Assembly (NCBI GenBank): GCA_018292915.2
Contig: JACVVK020000461.1
Coordinates: forward strand, 457,501-521,500
DNA: 64,000 bases
Source: Batillaria attramentaria
Lineage: Eukaryota > Mollusca > Gastropoda > Batillariidae
Reading direction: 5' to 3'
Part shown: positions 44,726-57,069 of the stretch, piece after piece
Layout of the letters: each line of letters begins with the position of its first letter
Numbering within the stretch: position 1 is the first letter of the stretch
Position numbers and translations under genes: made by a program
The notes under the pieces: generated by a model
Databases searched by the model: none
What the model was told of the DNA's origin: nothing
The model's input: only the letters and a program-made list of their open reading frames with translations

Positions 44726-45920
44726 CCCACCCCCACCCCCCCCATTTAATTTGGACTTTTTTCCGGGAAGCGCCACTCAAAACAGCATCCCGTTTCCCAT
44801 TCGACTGACTTGACGGATGACCGGAATATAACCTTCAGGCAACTTAAACGTAACTGTATTTATACTGCGTGATCGAGGGATCGAGAACATTCATATACTT
44901 TCAAACCGCACACGAACGTATCACAAAAAGACACAGCAAAGCTAACACCTGCGTGACGCAAAGAATAAAATGAAAGCCGGCAGCAGCAAGCATAACATCT
45001 TGCAAATTTCAAACAACAACAACAACAAACGGAATGTGACGCACAGGTCAAGGTTAGTTCGTGCATTGCCAGCAGCACTTAAAGCCTCTGTGTGTGTCAC
45101 GCCATTCAGATGGAAAACTGCCGCTTTGGAAGATCTAGGGCTGTTTGTCAGATAGAGGAATGTTCCATTTCGCCATTTCGACAGTTTTCGGGTCTTTGTC
45201 GCTCCTAATATTAGAGAAATACAACCTTTTTTTTTTTTTTTTTTTTTTTTTGAGCCTTCGGTCCATTTTTGAACAGACAAGGACTCGAAAAAGCTTCTAA
45301 AAATAGCCACCAATCAGCGCCGTGTAGTTGGTCCTCAGTCCCCAACCAAATAACGACGTATGTTCAGTACGCGGTACACTTCTACAACAAGTAATACGCC
45401 GGCCAGAGTCACCACAATGGCCTCAGATGCTGTACTGTGACCCAAATGATTCTGATGCACAAAGTCAGTCAGCGCATTCGATGAAAAGTTTTCCTCGCGC
45501 TGTCGTATAAGCCTGCCATACGTATTGAGACTTTAAATTGCTGCATGGCTCGGGAAAAAAGCAGCAAAATCTGCCTGCGCTGTTTGGGCCCATTTCGCAC
45601 GCCATAATGTACAGTGGGTGTTTCTGGTGGTGGTGGCGGTGGTGGCGGTGATGGGTGTGATGGAAATAATGACGGTGGCTGAGGGCGGCTGCAGTTGTTT
45701 TTTTTCCCCGTCATTCAAGCTGTCTGCACTGCGGAACAACATGTTTACCGACTGTAAATTGCTTGCTGGCATGTCACAGTCAAACGTGCTTCGGTTCTAA
45801 ACAACCGGTCTACTATGTCGTCCTACGTTCAGCTTAATTACAATACAATGTAGTCGCAGAGAAGGACGGACGTACGGAAGTACGACCAAGCCCACTTACC
45901 TCATCCTGATTCAGCTGCTG

Positions 45921-45939
45921 TGTGTGCGTGCGTGCGTGC

Positions 45940-45971
<32 letters not shown>
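45921..45971. repeat. (GTGC)n(GT)n microsatellite
   Basis: CGTG units followed by about 14 GT units. Confidence 0.93.
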
Positions 45972-46017
45972 TGGTATGAGTGCGGGAGTACGCGCATTGA
46001 GTCACCCTGTGAGAATT

Positions 46018-46049
46018 CTGCGCTATATAAGTACAATTCATTATTATTA

Positions 46050-46082
<33 letters not shown>
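46018..46082 (+). repeat. Related repeat tail ending in an (ATT)n array
   Basis: TGCGCTATATAAGTACAATT leads into ATTATTATCATTATT and more ATT units. Same layout as 39739-39815. Confidence 0.6.
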
Positions 46083-46083
<1 letters not shown>

Positions 46084-46583
46084 CATGGCACAGGTTCAGT
46101 ACGCGTTTCACTCTGTGAAATTTCAGTTCCCACTATGTGCCACAAAGTTATTTAAAAAAGATTTGTTTGCTCGGGTGTTGGTTTTTCGTTATTGCTGTTG
46201 TTGTCTGTTTGTTTACGGCTTTGATAACAACACTGTTAAATCAAAACGCCACATACGTAAATATGCGGAAGGGGGGGGGGGGGGGCGGGGGAAAGAACAA
46301 AAGAGATAAATTCCACTGCAGAGATCTTTTCGTCATTTCTTATGCCGTATGCGACGTGCCAGGCGATAAGCGGAACATAATTCTGTGCTAAGTAGGAACA
46401 CGACCCTGCTCTTGCAGCTGCACTGTTACTTTTTGCCGCACATACATTTTCGGCGTAAATATGGCAAACGCACCACTGTCAGGAAGGCGGATGTGGTATA
46501 ATGCCTCACTCTAGCAGAAGATGTATTGCCCGCAATATCAAGATTCAAGGATTTCGTTCGTTTTCTCCCCGTTGGGGCGGTAT

Positions 46584-46690
46584 GGAGTGGGTGGGTGTTT
46601 AGGAGTTTAACGTCCTCTTCCACCACGTAAGGGTGATATCAAAGACGGAGCAACGAGAAAAAGGCCAGCACAAATATTTGGCCCCAGCCA
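46584..46690 (-). mobile_element. 5'-truncated SINE copy
   Basis: GAGTGGGTGGGTGTTTAGGA, AACGTCCTCTTCCACCACGT and CAGCACAAATATTTGGCCCC are present; the tRNA head is missing. It is directly followed by the complete copy at 46706. Confidence 0.85.
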
Positions 46691-46705
46691 GAACTGTTTG
46701 GGGGA

Positions 46706-46902
46706 TGGGTGTGTGAGGGGAGGGGTGGGGGTGGGGGTGTTTGGAGGTTTAACGTCCTTTTCCACCACATACGGGTGATATCAAAGACGGGGCATCGATG
46801 AAAAAGCCAGCACAAATATTTGGCTTCAGCCGGGATACGAACTCACGACCTGAGCATTAGAAGTCCAACGCTCTACCATTCGGCCACCCCGGCTCCCCGA
46901 AG
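46706..46902 (-). mobile_element. tRNA-Arg(TCT)-like SINE, full length, 11 bp target-site duplication
   Basis: The copy has an extended G/T-rich tail, a full body and a head ending CCACCCCGGCTCCCCGA. TGTTTGGGGGA flanks it at 46695-46705 and 46903-46913. Confidence 0.9.
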
Positions 46903-47330
46903 TGTTTGGGGGAATATGGAGGAATATCAAAATTCAAAGAAAATGATAACAATGTAAACAATATACAAAGTACAGCTAAAGCAAAAAAGAACACCAATTT
47001 CATCCACATAATATCACCCACAGCATAATCACCATACTGCGTATCGTGTTTCATAAAGTCACGTTCACACATACAGTGAGTCTTCGTGAACGCACTACGG
47101 AACACCAGAAGGGGATTTCTACAAGAGAAGTTTTTTGTCTGCACGCGCAGCTCAGACTTGTCCCCCCGTCTACGGTATGTAGCGGTGTGTTGGGCGTGTC
47201 TGTGACAAGAAAGCCAGGATGGTAGGATTACCAGTCGACAGCCCATTAGTTTCTGGCTTACGTTTCCTAAGACCCGCGCCGGTGCGGGTGCACTATGGCG
47301 CACTGGTGTATGGCAGCGAATAGGGCTGGT

Positions 47331-47399
47331 TGGTTAGTTAGTTAGTTAGTTAGAGAGAGAGAGAGAGAGAGAGAGAGTGTGCGTGCGTGCGTGCGTGCG

Positions 47400-47432
<33 letters not shown>
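47331..47432. repeat. Compound (GTTA)n(GA)n(GTGC)n(GT)n microsatellite
   Basis: Four different simple repeats in immediate succession. Confidence 0.95.
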
Positions 47433-48414
47433 ATTGTTCATGAGACTGCCAGAAGTTTCATGGGTGGTTGCGCTTTCCTGTGCATATTCTTCTGTCCGGC
47501 GTATCTTTCTATCTGTATGTGATCTTGGCTTGCTTGCTGTTTGTTTGTCGTTGGTTTTATTGCACCCTCCACACCCCAAAAGCGGAAAAAGGAAAATAAA
47601 ATCTTGAAAATCTTGAATCTTTCAGGAGTCCTATAACAAGCTTCTACTTTTTTTTCTCCGTTTGTTGTTGCTGTAAGTGTCTGCAGCGTGTCTGGCATCG
47701 ACCATCGATCTGTGAACCCACCGGGCAGTACACGTACAACAGGTAGAACTTCGGCTAACAAAGGAAACTTGACTTTCGCAACTTTCAAGTGTTCGGTGTA
47801 CCAAACTCAAGGCCGGAACCAATCCAGTTTAGCACTCAGCCCTGCGAAGAATCACGTGCTCTCCGTTTGCGCACTACGCAGGGCGACACCTCTGTTTTGT
47901 GTTAGATTACTTGGGCTGAGTTCTGACCTGAATATGGCGAAATTTTCGGGAAACTAGAGGTTTGAAACTTACATAAAACGCGATAAGAGCTTTCATTTAA
48001 AACAACAACAACAACAACAACAACAACACGAAAAACCAAAAAACAAATCTGCACCAATTGGTGTGACTGAGAGAAGTTCCTAAAACGGAAGAATTAACAA
48101 CAACAACAACAACAACAGCAACAGCCCAGCTCGTTCACGTAACTGCGCACGACAAGATTCACACAGGCTACACCAACTGAAGGATGTAAAACAAGGTGCA
48201 AGTCCCGCCCGGCCAGCCAGACACAAAGAGAAGTACAAGTAAATGAAGCAGGGGAAAAGAGGGGAAAAAGAAACCCTGTTATTTATGTCTTTCCACACGC
48301 TGACGAACTTGAAAGCTATGTGGAGAAATAGCTTCCGAACACACTATGCCAAAAGAGCAAAATACCGCAAAATACACACACCGAGTACTAGAGTTTGTCA
48401 GTGAGAGTGTAAAT

Positions 48415-48415
<1 letters not shown>

Positions 48416-48511
<96 letters not shown>
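48416..48511. repeat. (TC)n(AC)n microsatellite
   Basis: About 14 TC units then about 31 AC units, 400 bp downstream of the TTC8 exon 48914-48997 in its intron. Confidence 0.97.
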
Positions 48512-48512
<1 letters not shown>

Positions 48513-48913
48513 GGGGGTGGGGGTGAGGAGTGGGGGTGGGGTACGGTGAGTTCCGCGCGTGATCAAGTGGGTAGCACCTACAAATATACACTCATGCAAG
48601 ACAAACATGACGTTTGATACTCTCTAACCCCGCTCCCACCCGCCACCCCCCCCTCCCCAAGGCCTTTCTTTTCAATGAATTTAGTCAAAAAACGAACAAA
48701 AATCCAAACCAAACCAGAACCCTCCCCCAAATCTTCAACACCACCACCATCACCAAAAAAAAAAAACAAAAAAACAACAACAACAACAAAACACGAGCAC
48801 AGCGACAACGTGGAACATGACAACGTTCTAAATGAAAAGTCGAAAGCATCGCCAAAGCCACAATGCAATGTATTTAGTCCTTTGATTTCAATATTATTCG
48901 TGCTGGCACTGAC

Positions 48914-48997
48914 CTGGTCGGCGAGGGCGGCAAAGTTGTAGTGCGGCTCGTACATGTGTGGCGCCATCACGAAGGCCGCCTGGAAAAATGCCCGCGC
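48914..48997 (-). CDS. TTC8: TTC8 (BBS8) penultimate coding exon
   Basis: TTC8/BBS8 is a tetratricopeptide-repeat subunit of the BBSome, the coat complex that moves membrane proteins in and out of cilia. The exon is 84 bases, phase 0 at both ends, with acceptor CTGTCTCCAG and donor CAG|GTCAGTG. It encodes ARAFFQAAFVMAPHMYEPHY and then NFAALADQ. The vertebrate counterpart is ARALLQTASSLAPHMYEPHF followed by NFATISDK, a clear match including the APHMYEPH-NFA core of a C-terminal TPR helix pair. Earlier exons must lie to the right; none was recognised up to 64000. Confidence 0.95.
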
Positions 48998-49136
48998 CTG
49001 GAGACAGACAGGAAAAACACACACGTAAATAAGATACAAACACTGACTTAAGTTATACGATCACACAATACACACGGGTAATTTAAAAGCGGCCGCAGAG
49101 CGGTGGAAAGTTCCCCCAGCCTGAAGGGTCTACTGT

Positions 49137-49346
49137 CAGACGGACGGACGGACGGAGAGACAGGACGGACGGACGGACAGCGAGACAGACGGACATAGAA
49201 ACGGACGAACGGACAGAGAGACAGACGGACGAACGGAAAGAGAGACAGACGGAAGAACGGACAGAGAGACGGATGGGCGGACGGGCGGACAGACAGACAG
49301 ACGGACGGACGGACAGAAAGATAGACAGACAGACAGACAGATAGAC
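49137..49346. repeat. (GACG/GACA)n low-complexity array, about 210 bp
   Basis: Variants of a 4 bp unit (GACG, GACA, GAGA) are organised into larger GGACAGAGAGACAGAC blocks. The long minus-strand frames through it (SVCLSVRPSV-type) are artefacts. Confidence 0.9.
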
Positions 49347-50563
49347 GCGAAAGAGTTCCCTCAGCAATGACTGGGAAATTAATTTGTAAAAAAAAAAAAA
49401 AAAAAAAGCTATCAAATGTATCAAAACAAGCAAACACACTGTGAGAACGGACGGAACAGACAGAAAGTTTAAAGAATATTTATGCGATGATTTTATGGGA
49501 AGTTGGGGATACCAGCTCAGTTCCATAAGGTCTTCAGAACGCGCGCTCACAAAGCACTTAGAAGCACTTGTAAGAGGTATTCAGCATGCTTACTGGTCGA
49601 GATGTCAGATGGACAGACACACAGACAGACAAACACTGACGAAAACAACCACGAGCAAGCTAACAAACACGCAAAAACAAAAGGGGCCTCGGCGACGCGC
49701 TTCCCCCGGGGGAGACAGCCCGAATTTCCCGAAAGGGATAATAAAGTACCCACAAAAAAAAAAAAAAAAAAAAAATTCCCAGTTTACATTGGTTTAAAAG
49801 GGTCTATTTCGACAAAAAGGTTTATTCGAAAACTCATTACGGTTTCAGTCTAACGCAAAACAAAACAGTCGGCCTGACAGCGTCTGTTTTTATTTTCATA
49901 ATAAAACAGCAGCTGCAGCCACTCGCACATAATTACATCGCAATATGTGAACATCTCTACAGTCATCTGTACGAGGGGCACAGGCGCCCTTCAAATTCAT
50001 GGTGCTTATACCCTTTTTTTTTTCCAGATGACGGTAGCTTTCAGTACAGAAGTTCAGCTCGTGTCAAGGTGAGTGGATTCACCTAGATTCGCACCAGTGC
50101 ACGCGACAACGCAGAACAAGGATGCTTTACTACGTCTGCATGCTTGTAAACATGATACCTCTATAAGGACATTTTTTACACTTGCGCATTCCACCACACG
50201 CGCGAACATTCACAATTTTCGGCTACACACGAGCAACTCCGCCTTGCAATTCACAAATTCACAACCCCCCCCCCCCCCTCTCCTCTCCCGCCATACGATA
50301 CGACATTCGGTCAACGGGCGACGCTTACGACGTCGAAAATGGGACATCATTCGCCTGAGGAACCTATTACAATCCCCGACAGCGTTATTTGCGAAGACGT
50401 AAAGCAGCCTAACATGTCACCCGGGGGGCGTACGAATACTCCAAACACTGAAGGGAAAGAAATCTGAGGCGTGTTTTGAATGCATGAAGGAGAGAAAAAA
50501 AAAATGCAATCATAATCGCGCGCATTGTTGACGTCTCATACAAACCCGCAGTTCGAGTGCACG

Positions 50564-50779
50564 GGGTCTGATGCATGAAGTGAGACTAGGACGTAAGCCC
50601 GAGACTAGCTTGACTAAGCTGAGACTAAAAGAATAGTACGAGATGCATAAGCGGAGACTATGCCGAGTTTACGACTATTTCAGGGACTAAACGGTGATAT
50701 ACGCTGATAGTAGTAGTAATAAGTCTGAGACTAGAGCGAAGCCTCAGGCTACTCTAGTCCCTTTTCATGCATCAGATCC
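50564..50779 (+). mobile_element. Inverted-repeat (MITE-like) element, copy 1
   Basis: GGGTCTGATGCATGAA at the left and TTCATGCATCAGATCC at the right form terminal inverted repeats. The interior is made of repeated GAGACTA/CTAGTC motifs, including AGTACGAGATGCATAAGCGG and ACGACTATTTCAGGGACTAA. Copy 2 lies at 55550-55743 in the other orientation. Confidence 0.75.
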
Positions 50780-52546
50780 AACAGCACGACCTCGATCTCC
50801 CCCTACGGACACGAACACAAAGGTTCTGTGTGGTTCTGATTCTTTGCAGCTTCGTTTAACACGCCAGGTCCGCCCTAGTATGAGTTTCATACTTCTCCCA
50901 AGAAAGGCAGCAGGGTTCTTTTCACAGCACAGGAAAAAAAAAATTCTTCAAAGGTAAAGGGGACGAGGTCCCGCCACAGGAAAACGTCACAGTTATCCGT
51001 AGACCAGCTGCCGCCACAGAAAGCACAATGCACAGGAAGACGGGGACTTAGCAAAGCTCCTACACAGGTCAGAACTCAGCCCGAAAAAATCCTATTCAAA
51101 ACTGAGGTGCACCGCTCGCTGAGCAAGAGAGCACGTGATTCTTCGTCGGGCTAAGTGCTGAACTGTATATCAGTGGACGCTGTTGCCTCAAACGCTCATT
51201 GGTTCAAGTTTCATATTTCTGTATTTGCTGTGTTCTTGATGAAGGATACCTTATCCGAACCGTTGACCAGAAATCAACGAGGGAATTCAGTGGGTTTGTC
51301 CTTAGTGTTTCGACTGGTCTCGTGATGCGACTATCCATCAATCGTGTGCATTGAACATACAGAGCTAGTTAGACGGTGTTGACGATGACATGGTGGTCCA
51401 AGAAAATAATAAACTAAGGCTGGGAGGGTCTACGCTGGGCAAACAACGAACAGGTGTTCCCAAGGATAGTTACGTATGAACAGACCCTTACGCCACAAAC
51501 TATGCACATACACGAGTAATAGGCACTGTAAGCTAAACTGCGCTTGTCAAAACACAATGGGAATATGGACATGTAATCTGACTGCGGTGAAGTCGATTGA
51601 CCGTCCGTAGATCAGGTGGGATCTATCGACTGAATTATTCCGTAAAAGATCCATAGGCCTGAAAGAACGGCAAAAACCTGCAAAGCGCATACAGGTCAAA
51701 ACTACTCCCCCCCCCCCCCCTCTCCCAACAAAACAACAACAACAACAAAATCCGAACGTGATCTCAGTCGCAATACACTAGGGAAAAAAAAATTCCCGTG
51801 ATGCATTTTTTTTCGTGTCAACTCCTTTTTTGGGAGGCCCACTCGGTCTCTGCCATACCACACTAGTTTGTAAACAACGCCACACATGACACAGATATGA
51901 TGCTGACCCACATACTAGCGAACTAGCGAACAACTACCACCTTATAATCACGGTGCTATTTTCATATCGCTCAACAACAGCTCCTCAGAGCTGACCAGCG
52001 GGAGGTCGCAATGCCGGACAAAGCCAACAGTCGTCAGATCTTTTACCTGGCCAGGTGTACCTTACCTGGCGCAGTCAGGCGCGAAAAAACAAATTAATTC
52101 AGCTCCGCGGGGCGCCGTTAGCAGCTGTCAGCGGGCATCCGGATAGCAGAGGAGTCTTTTTCCCCCCTAGTTATACATTACAGGCATGGGCGACATTCAG
52201 CTCTCCTGGTTGAAGTTCCTAAAAACCACTACGTGGACCAAAGAGAGTTCTTCTGGTTATTGGGGTACAATACAACTCGTGCAACCTGTAACAGGACAGC
52301 ACTTGACGAATTCACGCTAACTAGTGCTGGCCTAATGAACAGGTCACCAAGGTACCAGAACCTAAAACTATGTCCCTTTATTTTCCAACGACAGGCTTTC
52401 CCACGAATACTTCTAGACGAGTTATAGCAATAGTGGAAATTTTGTCCTATAACTGCGGAAACACCATGTACGACTGGAAACCTGGATAGCCGAGATGATC
52501 AAACCATGAACTGTCAATGAATGCACAGTGAGTCCAACTGCTGGCT

Positions 52547-52550
<4 letters not shown>

Positions 52551-52588
<38 letters not shown>

Positions 52589-52649
52589 CATTTTCTTCGC
52601 TGCCTCGTCCTCTCGCAAGTGGTTGAAAACTCAAGTGCGCGCGCGCGCG

Positions 52650-52734
<85 letters not shown>
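52551..52734. repeat. (GA)n and (CG)n(CA)n microsatellites
   Basis: (GA)n at 52551-52588; GCGCGCGCGCACACGCGCGC leading into about 38 CA units at 52660-52734. Confidence 0.95.
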
Positions 52735-52866
52735 CTGAAAAGCAACACAGGACTGACGCTCTGGCTTGCAGAATCCAACGATGTTAGCGTTACTATGAAG
52801 CTGGATGATGCCTCAGGGTACCAAAGGACCCCACAGGGAAAGAAACGAATCTCGGAGGATTCAATG

Positions 52867-52921
52867 AACCTACTTGCTCTTCTTCAGTCTTCTTCTTCGG
52901 CCTTCGACCGAACCTACTTGC
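52867..52921. repeat. 12 bp direct repeat GAACCTACTTGC, 43 bp apart
   Basis: The repeat is at 52867-52878 and 52910-52921 and encloses a TCTTCTTC-rich segment. It may be a small tandem duplication or a footprint of an insertion. Confidence 0.7.
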
Positions 52922-52994
52922 AAAAACGGTCCATCAAAAGCGCGTACCGGTCGTACTGCTGCCACAAAGCACAGTAAAACTCCATGAACGCCTG
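52910..52994 (-). CDS. Possible short terminal exon of an unrecognised gene
   Basis: On the minus strand a TTTTGATTGAC branch-like sequence and GTCTTTCAG acceptor are followed by AFMEFYCALWQQYDRYALLM and DRFCK, then TAG. The composition looks protein-like, but it matches no family I know and is not TTC8. A second frame is also open for some distance. It could be chance. Confidence 0.15.
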
Positions 52995-53820
52995 AAAGAC
53001 GTCAATCAAAATACGCTAACGCAGCAAAAAGAGACAATTTCGGGATGTTTCTGTTGGACGAAACGACACCCTTCAGTCGTGCTTACCGGCGAACGAAGCC
53101 AGTCAGTACTGCCATGTGCATTAGATCAACTGTCTGCTTTTGAGAAGTCACAAAACTTGACCCAAACAACAAACAACAAAACGGGCCCTGGCGCCGGCAC
53201 GCCTTCCAGCGTTAATCTTTTACAGGAGAGAGACGAGACACACACACACAGTGTGGGTCAGGTAACCAGAAATTAATCCATGACCATATTTGGGCACACG
53301 GTTCCCTATACTGCGACTCAACATCTTGTTTGTTGCCCTCCCCCCTCCAACATGACAAATGACACGTCGTAAGTACAAAGTAACTAGTAAGGCATGTAAA
53401 TTAATTACGTGTTGTAAATCATGCGATTTATCATCCTCGTTGTTTCATACCAAAGCCGCGACAAAAGACCCGGTCGCATAAAATGGTGCTCGTCTTCGCG
53501 TAAGCTAACCCTCGTGATAAATGTTTTTCAGACCGCCCCTTCGTGTTACCTGAGAGGCGGAAATGTGTGTAATATTACAACCAACCATTTCTTTACAGTG
53601 GCAAAAAAGCATAAGACAAGCTAAGAGCTGGAGAGTAATTAACCTGACTTGGCATTAGGTTTCTCACTGTGCGTAGGTCGGGTAATTTCAGTCATGAGTT
53701 CAACCATTCCATTCTGACTATGACTGAATTTTCAAATTAGTATAATCTGGACCATTTCACAACAATTTCTTTCTTTTTTTGTTTTCAGTGCAATTGCTAT
53801 CAATTTTCTCGGACATTCAG

Positions 53821-53995
53821 GGGAGCCGAGGTGGCCGAATGGTAGAGCGTCGGTCTTCTAATGCTCGGGTCGTGAGTTCGTATCCCGGCTGGGGCCAAAT
53901 ATTTGTGCTGGCTTTCTCGTCGTTGCCCCATCTTTGATATCACCCGTATGTGGTGGGAAAGGACTTTAAACCCCAAACACACACCCAACTCACCC
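53821..53995 (+). mobile_element. tRNA-Arg(TCT)-like SINE, full length
   Basis: GGGAGCCGAGGTGGCCGAAT, then GTCTTCTAATGCTCGGG, GAGTTCGTATCCCGGC, and a tail of AAACCCCAAACACACACCCA. Flanks TTCTCGGACATTCAG (53806-53820) and TTCTTGGACATTCAA (53996-54010) form a 15 bp duplication with two mismatches. Confidence 0.9.
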
Positions 53996-54951
53996 TTCTT
54001 GGACATTCAAGCTATTTTCTGCAAAATGAATATTGTCTGTTTCGCCTCGCTCTTCAGGGTGAGACTGGGCTCCTGTCGTATGTTCAGCTCTCTCAAAATT
54101 ATGGGCTTTTAGCTTGATTGCCTAGCGCCTTTCTCTGTTTTGCACTGATCACGCCGCCAGGTCACGGGAGGTTTTTGTCCTGGATTCTCTGTCTGAATCT
54201 ATGTACAACTACTACAGGTACAAGCATTTTCTGTGACTGGTGTATCTACATCCCCCCGCATTATCTCTCCTGCATACCTCAGTGTCAGGGGGGAAAAAAT
54301 GCCGAACTACTAAGGTGGTGGTTGTTGATTGTTGTTATTCAGTCGCCATTTGTTTACTGCGAGTAACATGCTCTTCCAAATCTCAAGTGTTTTTTCCCCT
54401 CAGACTCTCCATAGCGTATACATAGGACCCTTGCTTTTTTCGCCTAGTAATTCCTGCGATACTGCGGACGACCGGAGCCGAAGATTTTCATTCCCATCTG
54501 CCACCCATCGTTCACAGCCTCTAACCCCAGTCAGCGTCTCCCTCCACCTGTTTGCACCACCGTATAATCCTAGTCTTCAGACGCGGCTGATGCTGCTGAT
54601 GCTGTGGTGCTGCGGATGCTGCAGGTGCCAGGGCTGAGTGCGCGCGTCCCGATTCTGTCAGGTACAATCACAGGTGTCAGCGGTATACACTCACCTGTAC
54701 TCTTATCTGCGCTTAAACGCAATATGCAGGTACAGAGTGCCACGCAAAACAGAAACATGCAGAAAAGAGCTGAAACGGCAAACCTGGCAAGTACATATAC
54801 AAACAGCCATGGTTGTGTGTTGGGTTTGTTTGTCTGTTAGATCTGGTTTTGTTCAATGGTTTGTTTGTTTGATTGTTTGTATGTTTCTCCTGTTACTGTT
54901 TTGTGACGGTGATTCTGACAGGGCTGGCGAGCCTGAGCGCAAGGTCAGTCG

Positions 54952-54953
<2 letters not shown>

Positions 54954-55037
<84 letters not shown>

Positions 55038-55065
55038 ATCACCTGCAGCGAACACAGCGATCCTG

Positions 55066-55107
<42 letters not shown>
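54954..55107. repeat. (GT)n(GA)n followed by (CA)n
   Basis: (GT)n to 55018 and (GA)n to 55037, then 30 bp of unique sequence and (CA)n at 55070-55107. The GT and CA arms can pair as a large hairpin. Confidence 0.95.
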
Positions 55108-55549
55108 GACGCAGCAAGTACACTGGTCTCAGACCCAAGTGGTCCCCAAGTCAACCTGACCTAAGCAAGGTGCTAACGACGCTTCAGTTTAACGACCACG
55201 AAACTGTTTATAATTTCCGCTTCAACTCGCTTTGACCTGCCATTTCATTCCCGCCAATCACTGGGGAAACACATACCATGATTATGAAAATCACGCGCAA
55301 CAGATGCGCTATTATGATTCCCTGGGGCCCTGTCTTCAATCTCCTCCTTTCTTCCCCCAGCCAGGTGTCGTTCACTAATCACCATACTTCCTCTTACTTC
55401 TTTTTCTACTTCTTCTGTTTCTTCTTCTCCTTTCTCTTCTTTTTACACTGTGTGCATCAGTCATATGTTTTCTGTATCAGCTGCGACTGGCGTGCAACAA
55501 TAACGCTGCAGAAAATATGTGCTCTCGTTGTATCGAGCCCAAGGCATCA

Positions 55550-55743
55550 GGGTCCTGACGCAAGAAAAGAGACGAGACTAGTCCGAGACTTAGGTCGGGA
55601 CTACCATAACCGGTTAGTCCTTGAAATAGTCGTACGCTTGCCTTATTAGTCTCCGTTTATGCATCTCGTACTAATCTCTTAGTTGCGGCTTAGTGAAGCT
55701 AGTCTTGGACTTAGTCCTGGTGCCTTTCCACACATCAGACTCC
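55550..55743 (-). mobile_element. Inverted-repeat (MITE-like) element, copy 2
   Basis: The reverse complement contains AGTACGAGATGCATAAACGG, AGACTAATAAGGC and ACGACTATTTCAAGGACTAA, matching copy 1 at 50564-50779. The ends GGGTCCTGACGC and, inverted, GGAGTCTGATGTG are diverged forms of the same termini. Confidence 0.75.
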
Positions 55744-56602
55744 AGAGGTTTGTGTGGGTCAAAGCTGGCCTTATAACGTGCAGGCAATTGTGCATGTTCT
55801 GTTCACGGTGAGAGTGTGCGTGGCTACACGCCAAAGAATATTTCAGGTTCCTAAAAGGCCTGACTCTTTTCAATGCCAGATGCCGCAAAGGTATTACGAA
55901 GAAAAAGCTATACTAGCCTTGTTTCTAAAGTGCCTCGCGTCTACCCCCCACCTCCAACACCGTCCTCCACTTTCAGCTTACATCTATTTATTTTCTAATA
56001 AATCATCATTTCGCGTGACGGAGAAACTTTAAACGTGCATTACGTATGTTAATGACTGTGCAACAGATGCACGAAACAGCCCAACCCCTGTCAACCGCAC
56101 CCCCTCCCCCCCCCACTCCCCTACCCTTCCACCCTCATCACACCCCTCCGGCAATGACACTGATATTAGTGCGTAACAGAAAACTGCTCTCATATTGATT
56201 TTTACCGCCTCCTGCTGTCAGTTCTATTGCCGCAGAAATCAATTCACGGCTGTCCGACGATGGAGCGAAGCGATAGCTCGCCTAACTTGTGTGTTTTCCC
56301 TGTCAGTTTGAGTGATCCAAACAGGGCCTCCAGCGGTCAGCCCATGCATAAAAAAGGGCAATGAAAAAACTATCGCTCACTTGGCCGGCTTCTGGTAGCA
56401 GACGGTAGCTGAAGTCGGGTCTGCCGAGCAGAAAGGGTTGTAGGCGGGATTATTTCATCTTGAGTGTTACGATAACCTTGAGGTTCTCAATAAGTGACGT
56501 TTAAGGAAACGCACGGACGCGTGAACACAAGCACGTGCACACACGCCCCCCCCCCACCCCCAAACACACACTGGCACGCTCCTTCACACACAACACACAC
56601 TG

Positions 56603-56612
56603 GCACGCACGT

Positions 56613-56657
<45 letters not shown>

Positions 56658-56659
56658 GG

Positions 56660-56690
<31 letters not shown>

Positions 56691-56740
56691 GCACTTACAC
56701 ACACACACACACACTGCACACACACACACACGCACACAGC
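56603..56740. repeat. Interrupted (CA)n array
   Basis: CA units interrupted by CCGGCA, CGCACGCACTTA and CTGCA. Confidence 0.95.
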
Positions 56741-56935
56741 GACTGCGTAAATGTGCATACTTTCGCAGATTTCGCAGTACTAATGCAACATACCTAAACC
56801 GCCATTTCCATTTACGATCACGATTAACAAACTGACCAAGCTGCCGTTCAGATGGTCAAGACATAGTGCTGAGCGCAAACCAACGCTTGTAAAGGCAATT
56901 CTCAATGCTTCACAGTTTTTTTGGGTTTGAAGCGG

Positions 56936-57069
56936 GTGTTTGGGTGTTTGGGGGTTTAACGTCCTTTTCCACCACATACGGGTGATATCAAAGACGGGAC
57001 AACGATGAAAAAGCCAGCACAAATATCTGGCCCCAGCCGGGATACGAACTCACGACCCGGGCATTATTT
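56936..57069 (-). mobile_element. 5'-truncated SINE copy, 12 bp target-site duplication
   Basis: The tail, body and B-box half of the head (GGGATACGAACTCACGACCC, GGGCATTA) are present. The A-box half is missing. GGTTTGAAGCGG flanks it at 56924-56935 and 57070-57081. Confidence 0.88.

Noticed and set aside
49048..49550. 129- and 155-codon frames with SVCLSVRPSV repeats
   Set aside because: Products of the (GACG/GACA)n array.
52933..52994. TTC8 exon carrying the CCFYAQQYDM block
   Set aside because: Only QQYD is shared; the rest does not align with that highly conserved segment.
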